Below, in pieces: positions 12,191-26,500 of a stretch of 64,000 nucleotides of DNA (within the stretch, counting starts at the first letter, position 1; every line of letters starts with the position of its first letter). Where the stretch lies: positions 3,191,178 through 3,255,177 of the forward strand of contig OX422203.1 in assembly GCA_949130485.1 (NCBI GenBank). Direction: 5' to 3'. This DNA comes from Agelas oroides. Lineage: Eukaryota; Porifera; Demospongiae; Agelasida; Agelasidae. A program made the position numbers and the translations under genes. The notes under the pieces were generated by a model. The model was given only the letters and a program-made list of their open reading frames with translations, made no database searches and was not told the origin of the DNA.

Positions 12191-14566
12191 ATGTACTACA
12201 ACTGCCTATTCAGCACAGGGCTAGTACAAAGAGCTTTACCAGTTGAATCTGCCTCCTCTCCAGAGACAGTCGAGGAGGGGACAAGCTCAGTGAGCAAACT
12301 GCACACATCACCACACTCTACAGATTTAATACCACAAACACACACATGCATGATTATGCAATGAAAGATGAACACACAAAATCTATTTCAAGATGTCATC
12401 ATCATACCAGTTGGGCCTCCTGGCAAGCAGAGGGATACACAAAGAACTCCTGTTGAGATGGAAAAGATGGTATCTTATAGAGTTTATATGGTAATCATTG
12501 CTATAAGGCTCACATTTCTGATATGTAAGTAATGATACCAATTTTCTGCTTTTGGGACCAGAGGAGCAGGTTTAGAGTAGAGCACTAGGGGAGCATGGTG
12601 GGCCCATTCAAGCTTAACTAACACAGGCCAGCAACTGTAATCCACACATTACTGCACTATGCTGTAACTTCCAGCATTCAGATACCTTCATAGCAACAGG
12701 ATGTAGTAACATACTGTGGTACAGTACTGTGACAGTAGTCATTATCAAATTGTAGGGTGGGTTGTGGAATAAGCAATAGTCAGATTTAAAACGTGTGCAC
12801 ATCTAATTGGTTGAATAAGTATGCAATTGCTGAATAATAGCACTTTTCTAGAGGAGTAAATGTATCAAGTACATGACATAACACAGATGTGGTGGGTACC
12901 ATATACATGCACCTAGATCATGGTTCACACAATCATCACCTGCAACTGTGTAGGTATGTAGTATGTATATGTTATTACATGAGCAGAAGTGCAATATCGT
13001 TTATGTTGCATGAGGGATTGATGTTGACCCGAGGGTGAAGCCCGAGGGTCAACATCAATCCGAGAACATACTTGTTGCGCATGTCATGCGCGATACGGCT
13101 GTATATAAGAGCGCATCCTAGAGGACGGTGAGTCGGCTAGCATTTGTAGCCAGAAAAGACGCGTTTTAATGACCACGGATGCCTAGTTTAGTGAGTTGTA
13201 ACACAGCAGCGTCGAACTATCTACTGTATAGTCATTCTCCAGGTTCGAGTACAGAAGGCGCTTCGTTTCCAACGTTCCTTGCATCCAGTCCATCCACTGG
13301 CACTCCCGCTTCCACAAAACGGCCAACAACGCTGCTGTAGAGTGCCGCTACTAATTTTCTTTCACAAGAAACCATCAGAAAGAAGGCCCTATGTCTTCCA
13401 CCGGTTATTCCATCGAGAACGGTCTCTGAAACAGTGTGCGGAAGGCGCCTACGCCCTATGGTCCAACATGCACTGCAATTCCAGGTTAGTCGCTAATCTC
13501 GTACCGTTATGAAGGATAGTTACTTGCTAACTTACCATCCTCCATTGCTCTTTCAGCGCACACTAGGTGTGCAACATGACATCCGGTGCAACATGAAATT
13601 TGTTGCATTAGAAAATTGTATTATGATGTGCAACAAATTGTATATTGAGCAGGTAACAGGGACTGGAATCTTCCCCCACTCAGACTCACTTTTGCTCTGT
13701 GCAGCACATCCAACAGGGTTTCTGAGATTATGAGCTGTTTTTTGGCCCTTGTAGCTGCAACATAGAGGAGGTTCCTCTCATCAGGAGGTAGGGAGGCTGG
13801 AAGGGAATGGAAAAGGGAGAGGAGAGATTAAGGTACAACAATGTAGAAGATTGCAGCATGAGAGCTAAGGAAAAAAGATATATCACCTCATACAAGTGTA
13901 TAATGATAGCTTACAGTAGGGGTCACTACTGTCATGGTTGTCATGGCTCTCCAGGTAATCGTCAGTGAGTTTGACAGTGTTAAACTCCAGTCCCTTGGAC
14001 TTGTGAGCAGTTGAGAAGACAATGTCTACGAAACAAAGAAACCATAGGTGTAGGAAGATTTTTGATTGGGGGGTCACACATCAGGACAGTAGCCATGCAG
14101 GTAAATAGGAACACAGTAGCTAGGGGGTCTGGGGGAATGCCCAGTAAAATGAGATGCTTGGAGATTGCTTCTGAGGCCATTTTTGAGGCTAAAAACAAAA
14201 TGAACTATATAGGGGGTCTGCAGCACACCTCTGGAGCCTTTATGGTATGCAGGATTCTGATTTGGTACACAAGCACACGAAGTGCTAGTGCTAGCAGATT
14301 CTAGTTGTGCGTAGCAAGCTGTCATCATTGTACTGAAAAAGGGCCATCGAGTGAATTATTTATCTCTTGTCCAGGCTCCATTTAGAAGTGTGAGACTATA
14401 AAACAGCTCATAGGTGGTGTTGATGAGTGTGACAGCATGGCTGTATCAAACGTAAGCTTAATTTCTTGACTAATGGAAGCCCGATTTCGCTATCAGCAGA
14501 CATACATGTAGGTAGCACGATAATTAGTCTACGTGCAATGTGGGCACACCATACAGCTAAAAAAAT

Positions 14567-14599
<33 letters not shown>

Positions 14600-17500
14600 G
14601 AGAGGAGGGCACATGCTCCCAGTGCCCTTCTTTCCCTATGTCCTGATGCCTATGGAAACAACCCAGCAAGTTCAAGCAGGGTAAGGAAATGGAGTGCTCA
14701 GCCCCTACGATGATAATGATCTTCAGCTTACAAACAAAACAGAAAGCAGACACCATAACTTTATCAGATGTCTTATAGTGTATGCTATAGCTAGGTGTAC
14801 CCGCATATGAGTTGTTTTTGCAAGTCATTTTTTGAATCTTTGAGATTATGGCTGGCAGGTCTCGGGGGTATCTTTCACAGATCTGAGGCCAAAGAGACAA
14901 AAGGGTAAAGGTCATTGCAAGAATCACAACACCTGTACGTACACAATACCTGGATTTTTCTAAGCAGAGATGCATCACTGTATTTTGCATAGGTCTTAAG
15001 GGATTCATACGGAGTTTTGTTTTTCAGAAACTTCTTGACAAGTGGGTGGGAAACATTGCCTCTGTCCCCATGCATAAGTTTGTGAATATCCAGGTACATG
15101 TCAAAATCATAGCCCTTAATTCCCTGCATGAAGGGAAATGAAACACATAACAGAGGACTGAATCATGCATGAGTCAACATTCAACCTAATCAAAATCTAT
15201 TCCCACACACATGCAGCTTCATTTAGTGCTCACCCCTGCAAACCCAAACCTCAGCTGTCTCCCAGACTCCACCACACACGCCATCTCCACAAAGAGGGTA
15301 TCATTACAGCGAGCAATGATGGCCAGCTGGCCACGTGCACTCTGTTCACTCTGGATACCTCCTAAATCGATGTAGTTCACAACTTGATTGGATCAATTAA
15401 CTCTGAATCCAGAGTAATTGATTACAAGATTGCACTTCGGGTTAAACTTACCAGGCTGAAGTCCGCCTACAATTGTCTGTCTTCTCACTCCCTTGAGCAC
15501 CTCCAGAATACAGGAAGCAGTGTAGGCTATCTCAGGTCCAAACCTGAAGGACTTGGGATGGGTGGGAGGGAGAAGAAATTAAGGGTGGAAGGGAAAAAGA
15601 AATTAAGGGTGGAAGGGAGGGAAAGAAAGAGGGAGAAAGATTAAATTGTCCTGTTGGAGGTTGATATATTTCTCAATGTACAACAGAGCTCACTCTTGTG
15701 AGGTGGAAGGTGTGGTCTGTGTGGATGAGAGCCATAGCGTCAGTGGCTCCTCTGAACCCATAGATCTGCTGGTGTGGATCTCCAACCAGCACCATGGCAC
15801 ATTTCTGTGCTTTGATGATACTGATAATGGCTGTACAGGGTGAAATGGTATCATTAAGCAGAACACCTGTAATACTGCATGAAATGAAGTCCTGGGAGAG
15901 AGAAAGGGGGATAGGAGAAAACATATTTTGTTCTCAAGCACTTCGAAAATTTGAAGGGAGTGCCTGGTACACACTGTTCATGCTTGCTTGGCTCCCCAGG
16001 TTTTTCTGGGGACCTTAGGAACTTCATCAAATATAAATTAAACTCTGTCTGTCAATAGATTTTTGGTCTGAAGATACCTGCCACCATGCTTCGAGGAAAC
16101 AATGATAAGGAAACAATGAAAGCACTCAGTTCTTTACTTGCAAAAATCATTTGCTCACGCCTCCATTCCAGGTAAACACTATGGTACATGAATGCTGTTT
16201 CTTTGAAAACTCTGCTGTCAAAGCAATGGCACTTCTTACTTCAAAATCTCCTGAATATGTCTCATATGGAGCATAATTGTCCCTACAGTGTCACCTTTCA
16301 GCTGGTAAACAGATAGTGTAACAGTATGCAGGTTGTCAAGGGGACTTCAGTGTGCACCAGGCATTCCTTTCCATTTTTCTGAGTAACTGGGAATTAGGCT
16401 TGAGGAAATGGGGAAGAGGAGGGAAAGATGTAGGAGTAGAATCACCTGGGGTGAGGTCTTGAGCTTCATCAACCAGAATGCAGTCATAGTTGCTGATTTG
16501 TGGGTCCTGCAGCTGGTACAATTTCAGGTAGCCTGCAAAGCAAGGTTTAAGACACTAAGAGATCTACTACACATGATTATCATTACAAGGCCCTGCTCCC
16601 CTTACCATTTTATGCCTATATATTCAGCGTTGTGCAGTCAACTTGAATTGATACATGTAGGAACATGGTTTAACTCATGGCATGGCCTTAGTCCCAGGCT
16701 CTCCACACAATAACCAAGGGAAGAGCCTGGACATTTTAGGGCAGATACAACTGAATCACAGTAGCCAACCTTTGTCATCGGATTGTACCCTCTAACTTGC
16801 ACAAATGTACAGGAGTCAATCGGAAAACCTTGCAGGTACATGCCACTTATAAAAGCCTGTAATTTTACTACAAGTATTTTTTATTTAGTTAAACCATGGC
16901 TGTTATCTAGGATACATGGGTGAAGAGGATATACACAATATATACTTTCCCACATAAACATATCAGACTCACTGAGAACCTTTAATTTATACCAGTTTAT
17001 CCAGTAACTTACAGCTACTATAGAAATCAGTTTATATGCCATTGAGGGCATCATAGTTACATGTATATGTGCTATGGCCTTGAACTCTTGGCAATGTGGA
17101 CGCACTTCCATGTATGCCCGTGCACAACAATTGAGCCATGTTTACATTGTGTCTACCCTTGGTATCTCAACATTGCAGGGGACCAAGGCTACCCATGGCA
17201 TGCAGACTACTTCTTTCAACAAACCATCATGAGTCATGCCAATCTTCTCATTCTTCAGGTTCTTCATTTCCTTCCAGATCCTCCTTGTTTCCCTTAACAC
17301 TGCAGCAGCATAGTTCTCTGTGTCTTCGTACTAGGGACAGAAGGTGGAGGGAATAGAACAATAGAGAGAATTAGAAGGGGGAGGAGAACAAGAGAAAGGA
17401 GGATGACAAAGAGGGAAGGAGAGGGAGAAAGAAAAGAGAAAAGGAAGGGGAGGACGAAGAGAAGAAGAAGGGAGAGAAGAAGAAGGGAGAGGAGGAGAAG

Positions 17501-20500
17501 GGAGAGGAGGAGGGGAGTAGAGAAGGAGAAAGAGGAGGAGGAAGAGAAGGAGAAGGGGAAGGGGGAGAAGGGGAGGAGCCACATACTGAGTCAAGATAGT
17601 CATCATCAAAGGCTTCTATATCCAGATGCTGTTCAGTCACTTCTTGGCTGTCTGAAGCGATGAAATTTAGCAGTGCTTTGCATACGTACTTAGAGAAAAT
17701 AAAGCGTGACTGCTGTCTGTACCCTGTTCCTTCTACAGATGAGACTTCTCCCACCCACTCGGAGATTTTCTTTGGGGTGAGGTCATGTAGAAGTTCAAAC
17801 CTGTATTTCTTCCTTTTATAGTAAAATCAAAGTGAATTTGATGGGTAATTACATTTCAGCTCCATAAGAAAAAGCTAACAACATATAGAGACTTTCACAT
17901 AACAACAGGGAGTGATGAAGAGAGGGAAGGAGAGAGGGGGGAAGGAGAGAGGGAGGAAAGGAGAGAGGGAGGGAAGGAGAGAGGGAGGGAAGGAGAGAGG
18001 GAGGGAAGGAGAGAGGGAGGGAAGGAGAGAGGGAGGGAAGGAGAGAGAGAGGGAGGGAGAGGGTGGGAGAAAGAAACAGCATACCCCACTTCCCAGGCCA
18101 GAGAATGAAATGTCTTGCATATAACATTCTGTAAAACTTTGAAAACAGTTTTCTCTGCATGTACCTGAACAGATCTAATAAAGAAGAAAGAGAGATGAGC
18201 TTTAAAATGCTTGTTCCCATTCCAGATGGCTTGACAATTACAACCATTTTACTACAGTAACTTGTGAGATACTGCATCATCCTGGGGCAAGCCTGAGCGA
18301 GTAGATGGTCAAGCAAATTTGATAGCTAAACAGCCCACATGTACACATGTAGGTGACCACACATGCTGACAATGCAGCTATTTGTCCAGCTGGAGGAGCA
18401 ACTAAGGCGTAAGTTACACGGGCATGGGCTAAGTTCAACCCGTTAGCTAGCAGGAGAAAGCCCTGCTGTGTATGAGCTGTCTAGCCGTTGTCGTTCACTC
18501 ACCTGAAGCAAACCTTGCCTACGGACACAGTGCCGTCTATTCAGTACTCACAGCCATCCTTGTAGCGTGACAGTCAGACTCATAGCATATAGTCTTATAT
18601 GTTTATCCGGAAGTAAGTTGCCATGGGTGCTGCAAACGTATTCAGCTTGAGTCGTCTTCGCTCCTGGTCTCTTTCACGCCGATGCTACAGTCTGGCAGTA
18701 CCCTTCACATGGATGGCCAAGCTGAAATAACGTTACCATAGACACTCGTGATGTTCATGAAATATTTGAATGCACTCATTTGAAATTTACGGTAAGTGGT
18801 AGCCTCGTACCCAGGCTCCTCCCCATGTAGAAAAACGGGGAGAGAGCCTGGAAGATTTGATCACGTGCCGCGTGACGTACCGTGCGTGGTTTTGTGCGTG
18901 GTTTTGATAATCGAATTATTGCCCACGCACTCTGACTCGAAATATTGCCCAGCATTGTAAAATGCTAGACCATCGTTGTTGTTGGAGTTGTGGATGTTGC
19001 TGGGACCATAGATACTATAAACGGACATGGATGGGAAACATTGCAAATTACGTATGTTAGTCCCATAGAAAATTCTCACGTGATGGTACCACGCGCTTTA
19101 CGCGGCAGAGTGACAGCTGAGCAGGAGAGGCGGTGGAGGGAAGGTACGTTCTAACACTTTTCTTACGTTGGTATGGCTAGAGCTATGTATCACTTGGGTA
19201 GGTTTTGAGCGCTAAACTAATTGAGAGTCTCAATGGCTGACAAAAATGATAGAGGCGGGAAAGCAAGGCAACTGTTCACATATATCCCGTCTTGGTATCG
19301 GTTGTTGTAAATTTGTGGACACATACACTTCGATACTAGTTGTGTCTGAGGTTTATGGAGCTTATTGCTACCTGTGCATTGTGATAGTGTACAATAATAT
19401 ATGCAATGCAAGCAAACCAATGGGTTTTAATGTGTATTTTACTCAGATTTATCGTTATCGGTAGCATGATGTGATACCCTAGTTTGCGGGCACATTTACT
19501 AAATCATGAAGAGATAAATTTTGTTGTTGTTAGCATCCATGCTTAGTACAAGGATTGCTCTGTAATATTTTGATGCTGTTTAATTGGAATCTTATTCAGT
19601 AATGCCAGGGAAAAGGAAGAAGTCAGGGCATGGTGCACGCAGCAAGGCCCGAATTGGTGTCAAAAAGAAGCGGAGAGGGGAACCTCGCAGAAAAGTAACA
19701 CTAGTAAGTGCATTATGTTCTGCTAATAATAGTGTCTATAGCTACATGCATAGCCATAGCTAGCTGCTTTGATTGTCTCAGGAATCCAACATATTTTGAA
19801 GAGCTATGGTGGGATGTTACATACGGTTAACTAGTCGTTTATTCTTATTTGTTCTAGAATGACCTCCATGAGTGCATTACGTCTGTTCACTTGGGTGATG
19901 AATGGTATGATAACACTCCTGACTGTCTTGAACAAATCCGTTTATCACGTCAAGAATTCACTGCATCCGAACCAGTTGTTGTTACCAGGTGTTTAATAGT
20001 CTCTTCCGATCTCACTTGGACGGTCTACATACATGGTCATCGTGTGGAGCAGGAGCAGTGCCCTGTACTACAGGAATTTCAGAGTCTTTTGAATGTGGAG
20101 AGCTTCAAGAGATTAGTTACCCTTCTTGATACACTGCATGTGTGCCCTGGCAACCCAGACCAGAAGTTTGTGGAGATGTGTGAGAACAAGAAGGGAAAGC
20201 TACTGACAACCAAGGGAGAAACAGCGGCTTACCTTGATACAAAGTGCAGCGTTACCTATGCTGGGAGTACGTATTCAAAGACTGTGCGTCATGTTGGCTG
20301 TGAGCTGCTAGTTACTGGTACCCGATGCCAGGAATGCTTATCATACCGGAATAATCTTCGGTCAATGTACGCAAACTTTTCAAAGAAGAAGACACCCTCA
20401 AAAGCTGGAAATTTGCGCTACATGGACAGCCCCCAGAAAATTCGGCACCTAAAGTTAGTTCGACAAGCATTGAGAAACAAGCAGAGACAACTTCAGCGAT

Positions 20501-23500
20501 TGCAGCAGAAACTTTGCTCTCTGACTGCTGAACATGGTGTGATTGCTGATGCTAGCCTACAAAATGACCTAGAGAATGTACTACATCATGCCCAGCAAGA
20601 TATTGAGAAGCTACCACGGGATAATTTTAAGAGGATATTCTGGGAACAGCAGGTATTTGACACTTGTAGGGGCATGACTGTATTTGCTTTTCATATGCGT
20701 GCTATACTTTAAGTATGAGCTAATTATGTCATTATAGATTGCAACTTCTAAAGCAAAGAGCAGCAAGGGAATCAGATGGCACCCACTCTTCATACGGTGG
20801 TGCTTGAATATAATGCTGTCATCCCCACGGACCTACAATGTTATCCGTGACTCTGGATTTGTCTCCCTGCCTTCAAAGCGAACCCTCCGAGATCATACTA
20901 ACTGGATGAAGATGAAACCTGGCTTTCAGTCAGAGGTCATGAGTGCCCTTATAGAACAGGCAAAGGTGGATGATCTCCCAGAATGGAAAAGGTCAGGGTA
21001 GCATAAAATCTGTTTAATGTGCACTTAGTTTATTGCCATTTGCAACTTAGGCATATGGTCTTGGCCTTTGATGAAATGAAGATTAGGGAGGATCTGGTGT
21101 TTACTGGAGATGGCGATATCATTGGATTTGTGGATACTGGAGATATGGACAACAATTTATGGAATTTGGAGAGGAGTTGCCTGGAGGAACAGCAAGAAGA
21201 GCCTGCTGATCATATGCTTGCCTTGATGGTTCGTGGGATCTTCATAAAGCTTGACTACGAGTTTGCTCAGTTTCCTACTAGAAGTGAGTATAATATTTTC
21301 CAAGTTACATATATGTTATAACAGTGACCCTATGATATGCATGGTGTCATGCTATTCCATAACAGATCTAACAGGGTTACAGTTGCACGACATCGTTTGG
21401 GGTGCTGTTCGACGGCTACAAGAGATTGCTCTTCAGGTTGATTGCATTGTATGTGACGGTGGTAAACCCAATCGAAAGTTCATTCATGACCACATTTCTG
21501 AGGAGGGTGTGCGTGATGGTGTAGTGTACAAGGTTCGTAACATGTATGATCCTACCAAATTTATCTACTTCATGACCGATGTGCCACACCTAATGAAAAC
21601 GACTAGAAACTGTTGGGCTAATTCACATTCGCAAGGAAGCAGATACCTCACGGTTAGTCATGAATGTGGTGGGCTATAAATAGAATAGGTTTAACTCTCT
21701 CTATTCATGCAGATCAATGGTCGTCATATCCTGTGGCACCATCTTCACAAACTGCATGAGAAGTGTTCTACCCAGAGTGGTTTATACATTGGCAACAGAC
21801 TAACGCATGAACATCTACATCTGAACTCCTATTCACGCATGAATGTGCGGCTGGCTGTTCAGGTACGTACACCAAAACATTGTCTGCAACTACGGTTTAG
21901 ATGTGCGTGTGTCTTACATAGTGTGTGTATAGTCTAGCTAGCTATCCCCAACTTCTACCCACCTATACCTGCCAGATACTGCAAGCGATCCTAAGTGGGT
22001 AGAAGTTGGGGATAGCTATATTAGCTGGACTAGTGTGCTTATAGTTTAAGTATTACTATGTTTGCTGTGTTATTTGGTACAGGTGCTTAGCAAATCTGTT
22101 GTAGATGCGTTTGCTGTGTGCAGAGAACTTGATTCAACTCCATCATCCCTCCTTAATGACACCATGGAGACTGAAAAGTTTTGCAGAATTTTTGATAAAT
22201 TCTTTGATTGTATGAACACAAGATGCCTTCAGGAAGCTGGGCAGAAAAGGAAACCAGACCTTCAGCCGTACAGGAGTCCTGATGACTCCAGGCTAAAGGT
22301 TTGCTAGTGCTGCTGCTTTTATTGTGCAATGAGCATGTGCATAGAAGTATGGAGGCAATGTAATAATTAATTTTGTCTTCATACTTATAACAGTGGTTGC
22401 AGAATGACTTCATTGGATATCTTAAAGAATGGGAGGCCTCAGTGAAATCAAGAAAAGATGTTTCAGCAGCAGCTAAGAACACCATGATGTTATCAAAAGA
22501 AACCCGGGATGGATTGCGAATGACAGGTATGTCACTATTCTTAAAGTATGTCATGATTATTGTGTTTAAGCAAAATTAATGTCTTATTTTTCTCCAGTAT
22601 ACTCATTTACTGAACTTGTACCTTGCCTCCTATCAATGTCTGGACCCAAGTTTCTATTGAGTGAGCGTTTCAATCAAGATCCACTAGAAATTTACTTTGG
22701 TAAACAGAGAGCAAGGGGAGGAAGGAGTGACAACCCTTCGGCTAAACAGTTCCTAGACAATGTACAGGCTATTCGAGTTGGGAAGTCCTTGGCTTTTGGC
22801 CACTGCAGTAACATCCAGAAGAGGAAACTGGAACACAATGTAGCAGAGTTAAGTCAACCTTTGCCAAAGAGGAGAGCATTACTGCCTTGAATTTGTAATT
22901 ATTATTATCTGTATTGTCCTCATTCCCAGACTACATTCACTTTAGCAATATTCAGCAGCTATAATATTATAGTTTTCCTCTACTCCATAGCAACGTACCA
23001 TGTAAACAGCATGGTGGATAAAAAAGCTCCAGAGAAGAGCCTGCGAATGTAATGGACTGCATCTATAGCTAAAGCTCAGCCTGTATTAGCCTTGTTCCCA
23101 GGCCTGGGAGCGAGGCTAAGGCATAAGCAATATACTGTGGCAGTGCTATAGCAACATGACATAATTATGCTATCACAGAGTGTGGCATCGTATATGCAGT
23201 CATAATAATGTAACTCAGTCTGGGTATATGAGACTAACCAACACTTTCATTTTCTGACAATTTTTTCTTTTTCTGAAGTTCTTTTCTCAGACTTCTATTT
23301 CTTTTAGTTCCAGACTTTGTTGTAGTCTTATAGGTTTCCATAAATCTCCTCCCAAAGGAATGCACTCGAAGGGTGATCCATTCTTCTACCAACTCTTTGA
23401 GTAACGCTTGCGCTGAGTCATCTGGTATATGTACGGCAATAATGGTCCAGAAAAACTGGATGTCTGGATCCTCTACAGCTGCCCTCTTGATGTCCTCAAC

Positions 23501-26500
23501 TGGAACATTCCTCTTGTATTGGAAAGCTTCTTCAATCATGGGATAAGTTATAATTTCAACTTCTTGGAAGACTGAGTAAGCGATGTCGCTGACTAAGCAG
23601 AGTCCTCCTCTGTTTGTTTTCTGTGTCCACTTCATGCTGTCTTGTCCTTCATAGTTGTCAGAGCTAGATGTCATGCTATTGAGGCAGTCAACATAATCAC
23701 TTGCTGTGGATGTTTTTTTCTTTTGGTAAATTCCTAAGAGCTTGTGGACTACAAACCCAGCTGTGTACCTTACAGCATTTTCCTCTACTGTGGTAAGTTG
23801 TCGAGCTTCCGGCATTATTGGCGCTGGCTGACCTTCACTTTCATTGAAGAAGGTTTTCATGAAGATCTGGTCAAGTACACACTGCCACAATATAAAATCA
23901 TCAGTTCCTGGAAGCACGCCTTCATATTTCTTCAAAATTTTAGGCAGCACACATGTTCGGAACTTAAGGAGCTTTGCCCTGCACTTCTCATTCCTGATCA
24001 CTGCGGACTGGTACTTTCTCACAGACTTCACAACATCTGTGACCTACAGAAATGTGCAAACAGAGATACTATAAGCGTGCAAGCATAGATAGTATATACA
24101 TGTATAAACGGTCGTAGCTATCTGTGGTGCAAGCTGTCTAGACTATGGTAATAATGTCTAAATCTGGCAATCTGTGCTTCAAGTAAACTAGCCTGAGTTT
24201 CCAGTAGTGCAAACAGGCGGTGGAGATGAGTTGCTGCAGCATCTACGGCTCTTAGGAGTGCCTCAATGTTCTTTAAAACTTGCTCTGTCCTGGCAGTTCT
24301 CACGCGGAACTCTTCCATTTTCAGTCGTTTCGCCAGCGTTCTGTGACGTCATCATTTTCCCATAGTGCTAATACTTAATCCTAAAGAATATAAAAACATT
24401 AAAAATGTAAAAAGATGTAGGGATGGCATGCCAAAAAGTGTGCAAACAAGGTAGAGATGATGCATGAAAGCAAAGGTCTACATATTGGCAAAGCCCCATC
24501 CCTACATCTTTTTCACACTGCAGTTGAACTGGAGCTACGGAGAAGCTAAGGATCAGGAGCACTTCGCGCTGAGGTATGGATCATTTTTGTGCTACAACCA
24601 CGGTGAGTAGTTAAGAGATATTTTGGTTGACGAAAGAAACAAAGAATAACAAAAATGGCACTTTCGCTACCGCACACTTTTGCGTTTAGCTGTTTTCCGC
24701 GTGGCTTTTGGCCACTTATATGAGTCTTGCTGATCACAATGGCACTCAAAGAGGAAGCCTGGGCGCTTAAATAAGCTTTTAGCGTGTTTGTGGTGAAGTT
24801 ATACGGCTTTTGCTTAAGTATTGCATATATTGCGCGTCTACCGACTCTCTGATTTTTGCGTAGTGCAAGAGAAAGACAAAATGGCGTCTCGGTTGTGGTG
24901 GTTTTAAAGAAGAGAAAATATTGACTACTCTGGTGGAAAACGTTCAATGAAGACATTGGATGACTGCAAGAACTCATTGAGCTCCTTTTGGCATCGTAAA
25001 CTATGCGGATAAATGTCATGGATTGTTGATCGAAGTGCATTTTTTCAGACTACTCTTGGAGGTCTTCGGCAAGGTGTGCCACGAGGAAAGCGCGGAATCC
25101 ATTTTAACACAGAGAAACTTACCGGCGATGACTGCAAGGTAGAGTATATATGTTGATTGTGTATATATGTTGAAATCGTGTCTGTCCCCGATTGCAAAGT
25201 AGTACACTGTACAGCAAGTTGTTCTAAGACTGCTGAAGTAGGCATTATTTGGAATTATAGAGCTGCAGCTCTTAGCAACAAATTCGATTGACATAGCATG
25301 AAAACATAAGTGAGGGATCTTAAATTATAAAATTTTATAATTGAAGATCCCTCAGTTATGTTTTCATTATACAGAGGTCAAGAACAAATCTGCGTACAAA
25401 ATGTTGAGTTTGCAGGTTGCAGCCACCTCACTATTCTTTTCCTTTTGTGTCTCCTCAGGTAGTGTTGGTCCTCTTGCACGTCCATGTCTACAACTGCAGG
25501 TCAGGTTAAATGATTTATGTTTTGTATGCTGAGTGTAGGGTTGTCTTGGTCATGCAGGGCATGTACGAAAAATTTGGTCTGGGGATGAGACTAACAGTCT
25601 GCACGCAGACCTTGAAATTTGTTCCACCCGTGTAACTGCGTGATGTCATCAAAACTGGTATGAATAAGTAATGAGCTCAACGTACGATGAACTTTCAAGC
25701 ACTACATCTCCCAGTTAGCAAGCTTAATCAAGATGATACGCGGCACGTTGAGAGATCTGTCTACTGTAAGTTCATGGCACTGTTATTTCCGCTAGCTGCT
25801 TCGTATGGTGGTAGAGGTAGCACTTACTCGCAAGATTCAGGTTCAGATATGGGCCATCTTTGGTTTGTGGTACAAATAGGGGCAAAGTGGAGCTACAAGA
25901 CGATTGTCACAGCGTGAGTACATTACAATCAGCAGTATAACATACTCGAGCTACAAGAAAAAGCTCAGATTCCACGGAAATATGAAGCCGCAAAACTAAA
26001 TTACAGCTGTATTACAACCAGTTGAGTAATCATAGTGTATACAAAGTGTTTAGTTGTCTGCTTGTAATTATTAATCTGATTTTGGAGGTAGAATAAAACT
26101 ATAATTATGTGAAGGCTGAGGTCTGCGTGTAGACTGTAACTGTCCTTGTAACCAATGTTCTGTAAGTTGGGCTGTCATGTAAAATGGATTACACTTTCGA
26201 AGATGCCTTTTCTAACTTACCACTACATGATTTACATACTCAGCTTGATGTTGCTATGTCTGTAGCTTGCGGTGAACCTCATTCCCAGGCTCTTCTTGCT
26301 AGGAGAGCAAGGTACATTTCGTCACATGTGTAGACATGATTTAATTGTATGTGGGTTTAGAAGTAGCCTCGTTCCCAGGCTCTCTCCCTCCGTTTATATT
26401 TTTCGTCGGGGCGAGGGGAGAGCCTGGGAACGAGGCTAGTTTAGAAGTCCACCCAAGTGAACTCACTTGTGTTTGAATGTGCACTTGTGTTCTGATGTGC

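Noticed and set aside
11992..12364. Frames with (HT)n or (CV)n repeats
   Set aside because: Translations of the GT microsatellite; only the FBH1 exons on the minus strand are supported.
14408..15008. Poly-Pro/poly-Gly frames around 14570
   Set aside because: They are translations of the 30-bp G run.
17294..18316. Long Pro/Ser/Leu-rich open frames on the minus strand
   Set aside because: They come from polypurine tandem repeats read in all frames; only the FBH1 exons at 17800-17587 and 18174-18085 are real coding sequence here.
23085..23125. TAGCC...GGCTA palindrome as another complete TAGCCTCG element
   Set aside because: Only the ends are present back to back and no duplication flanks it; at most an end-to-end remnant.
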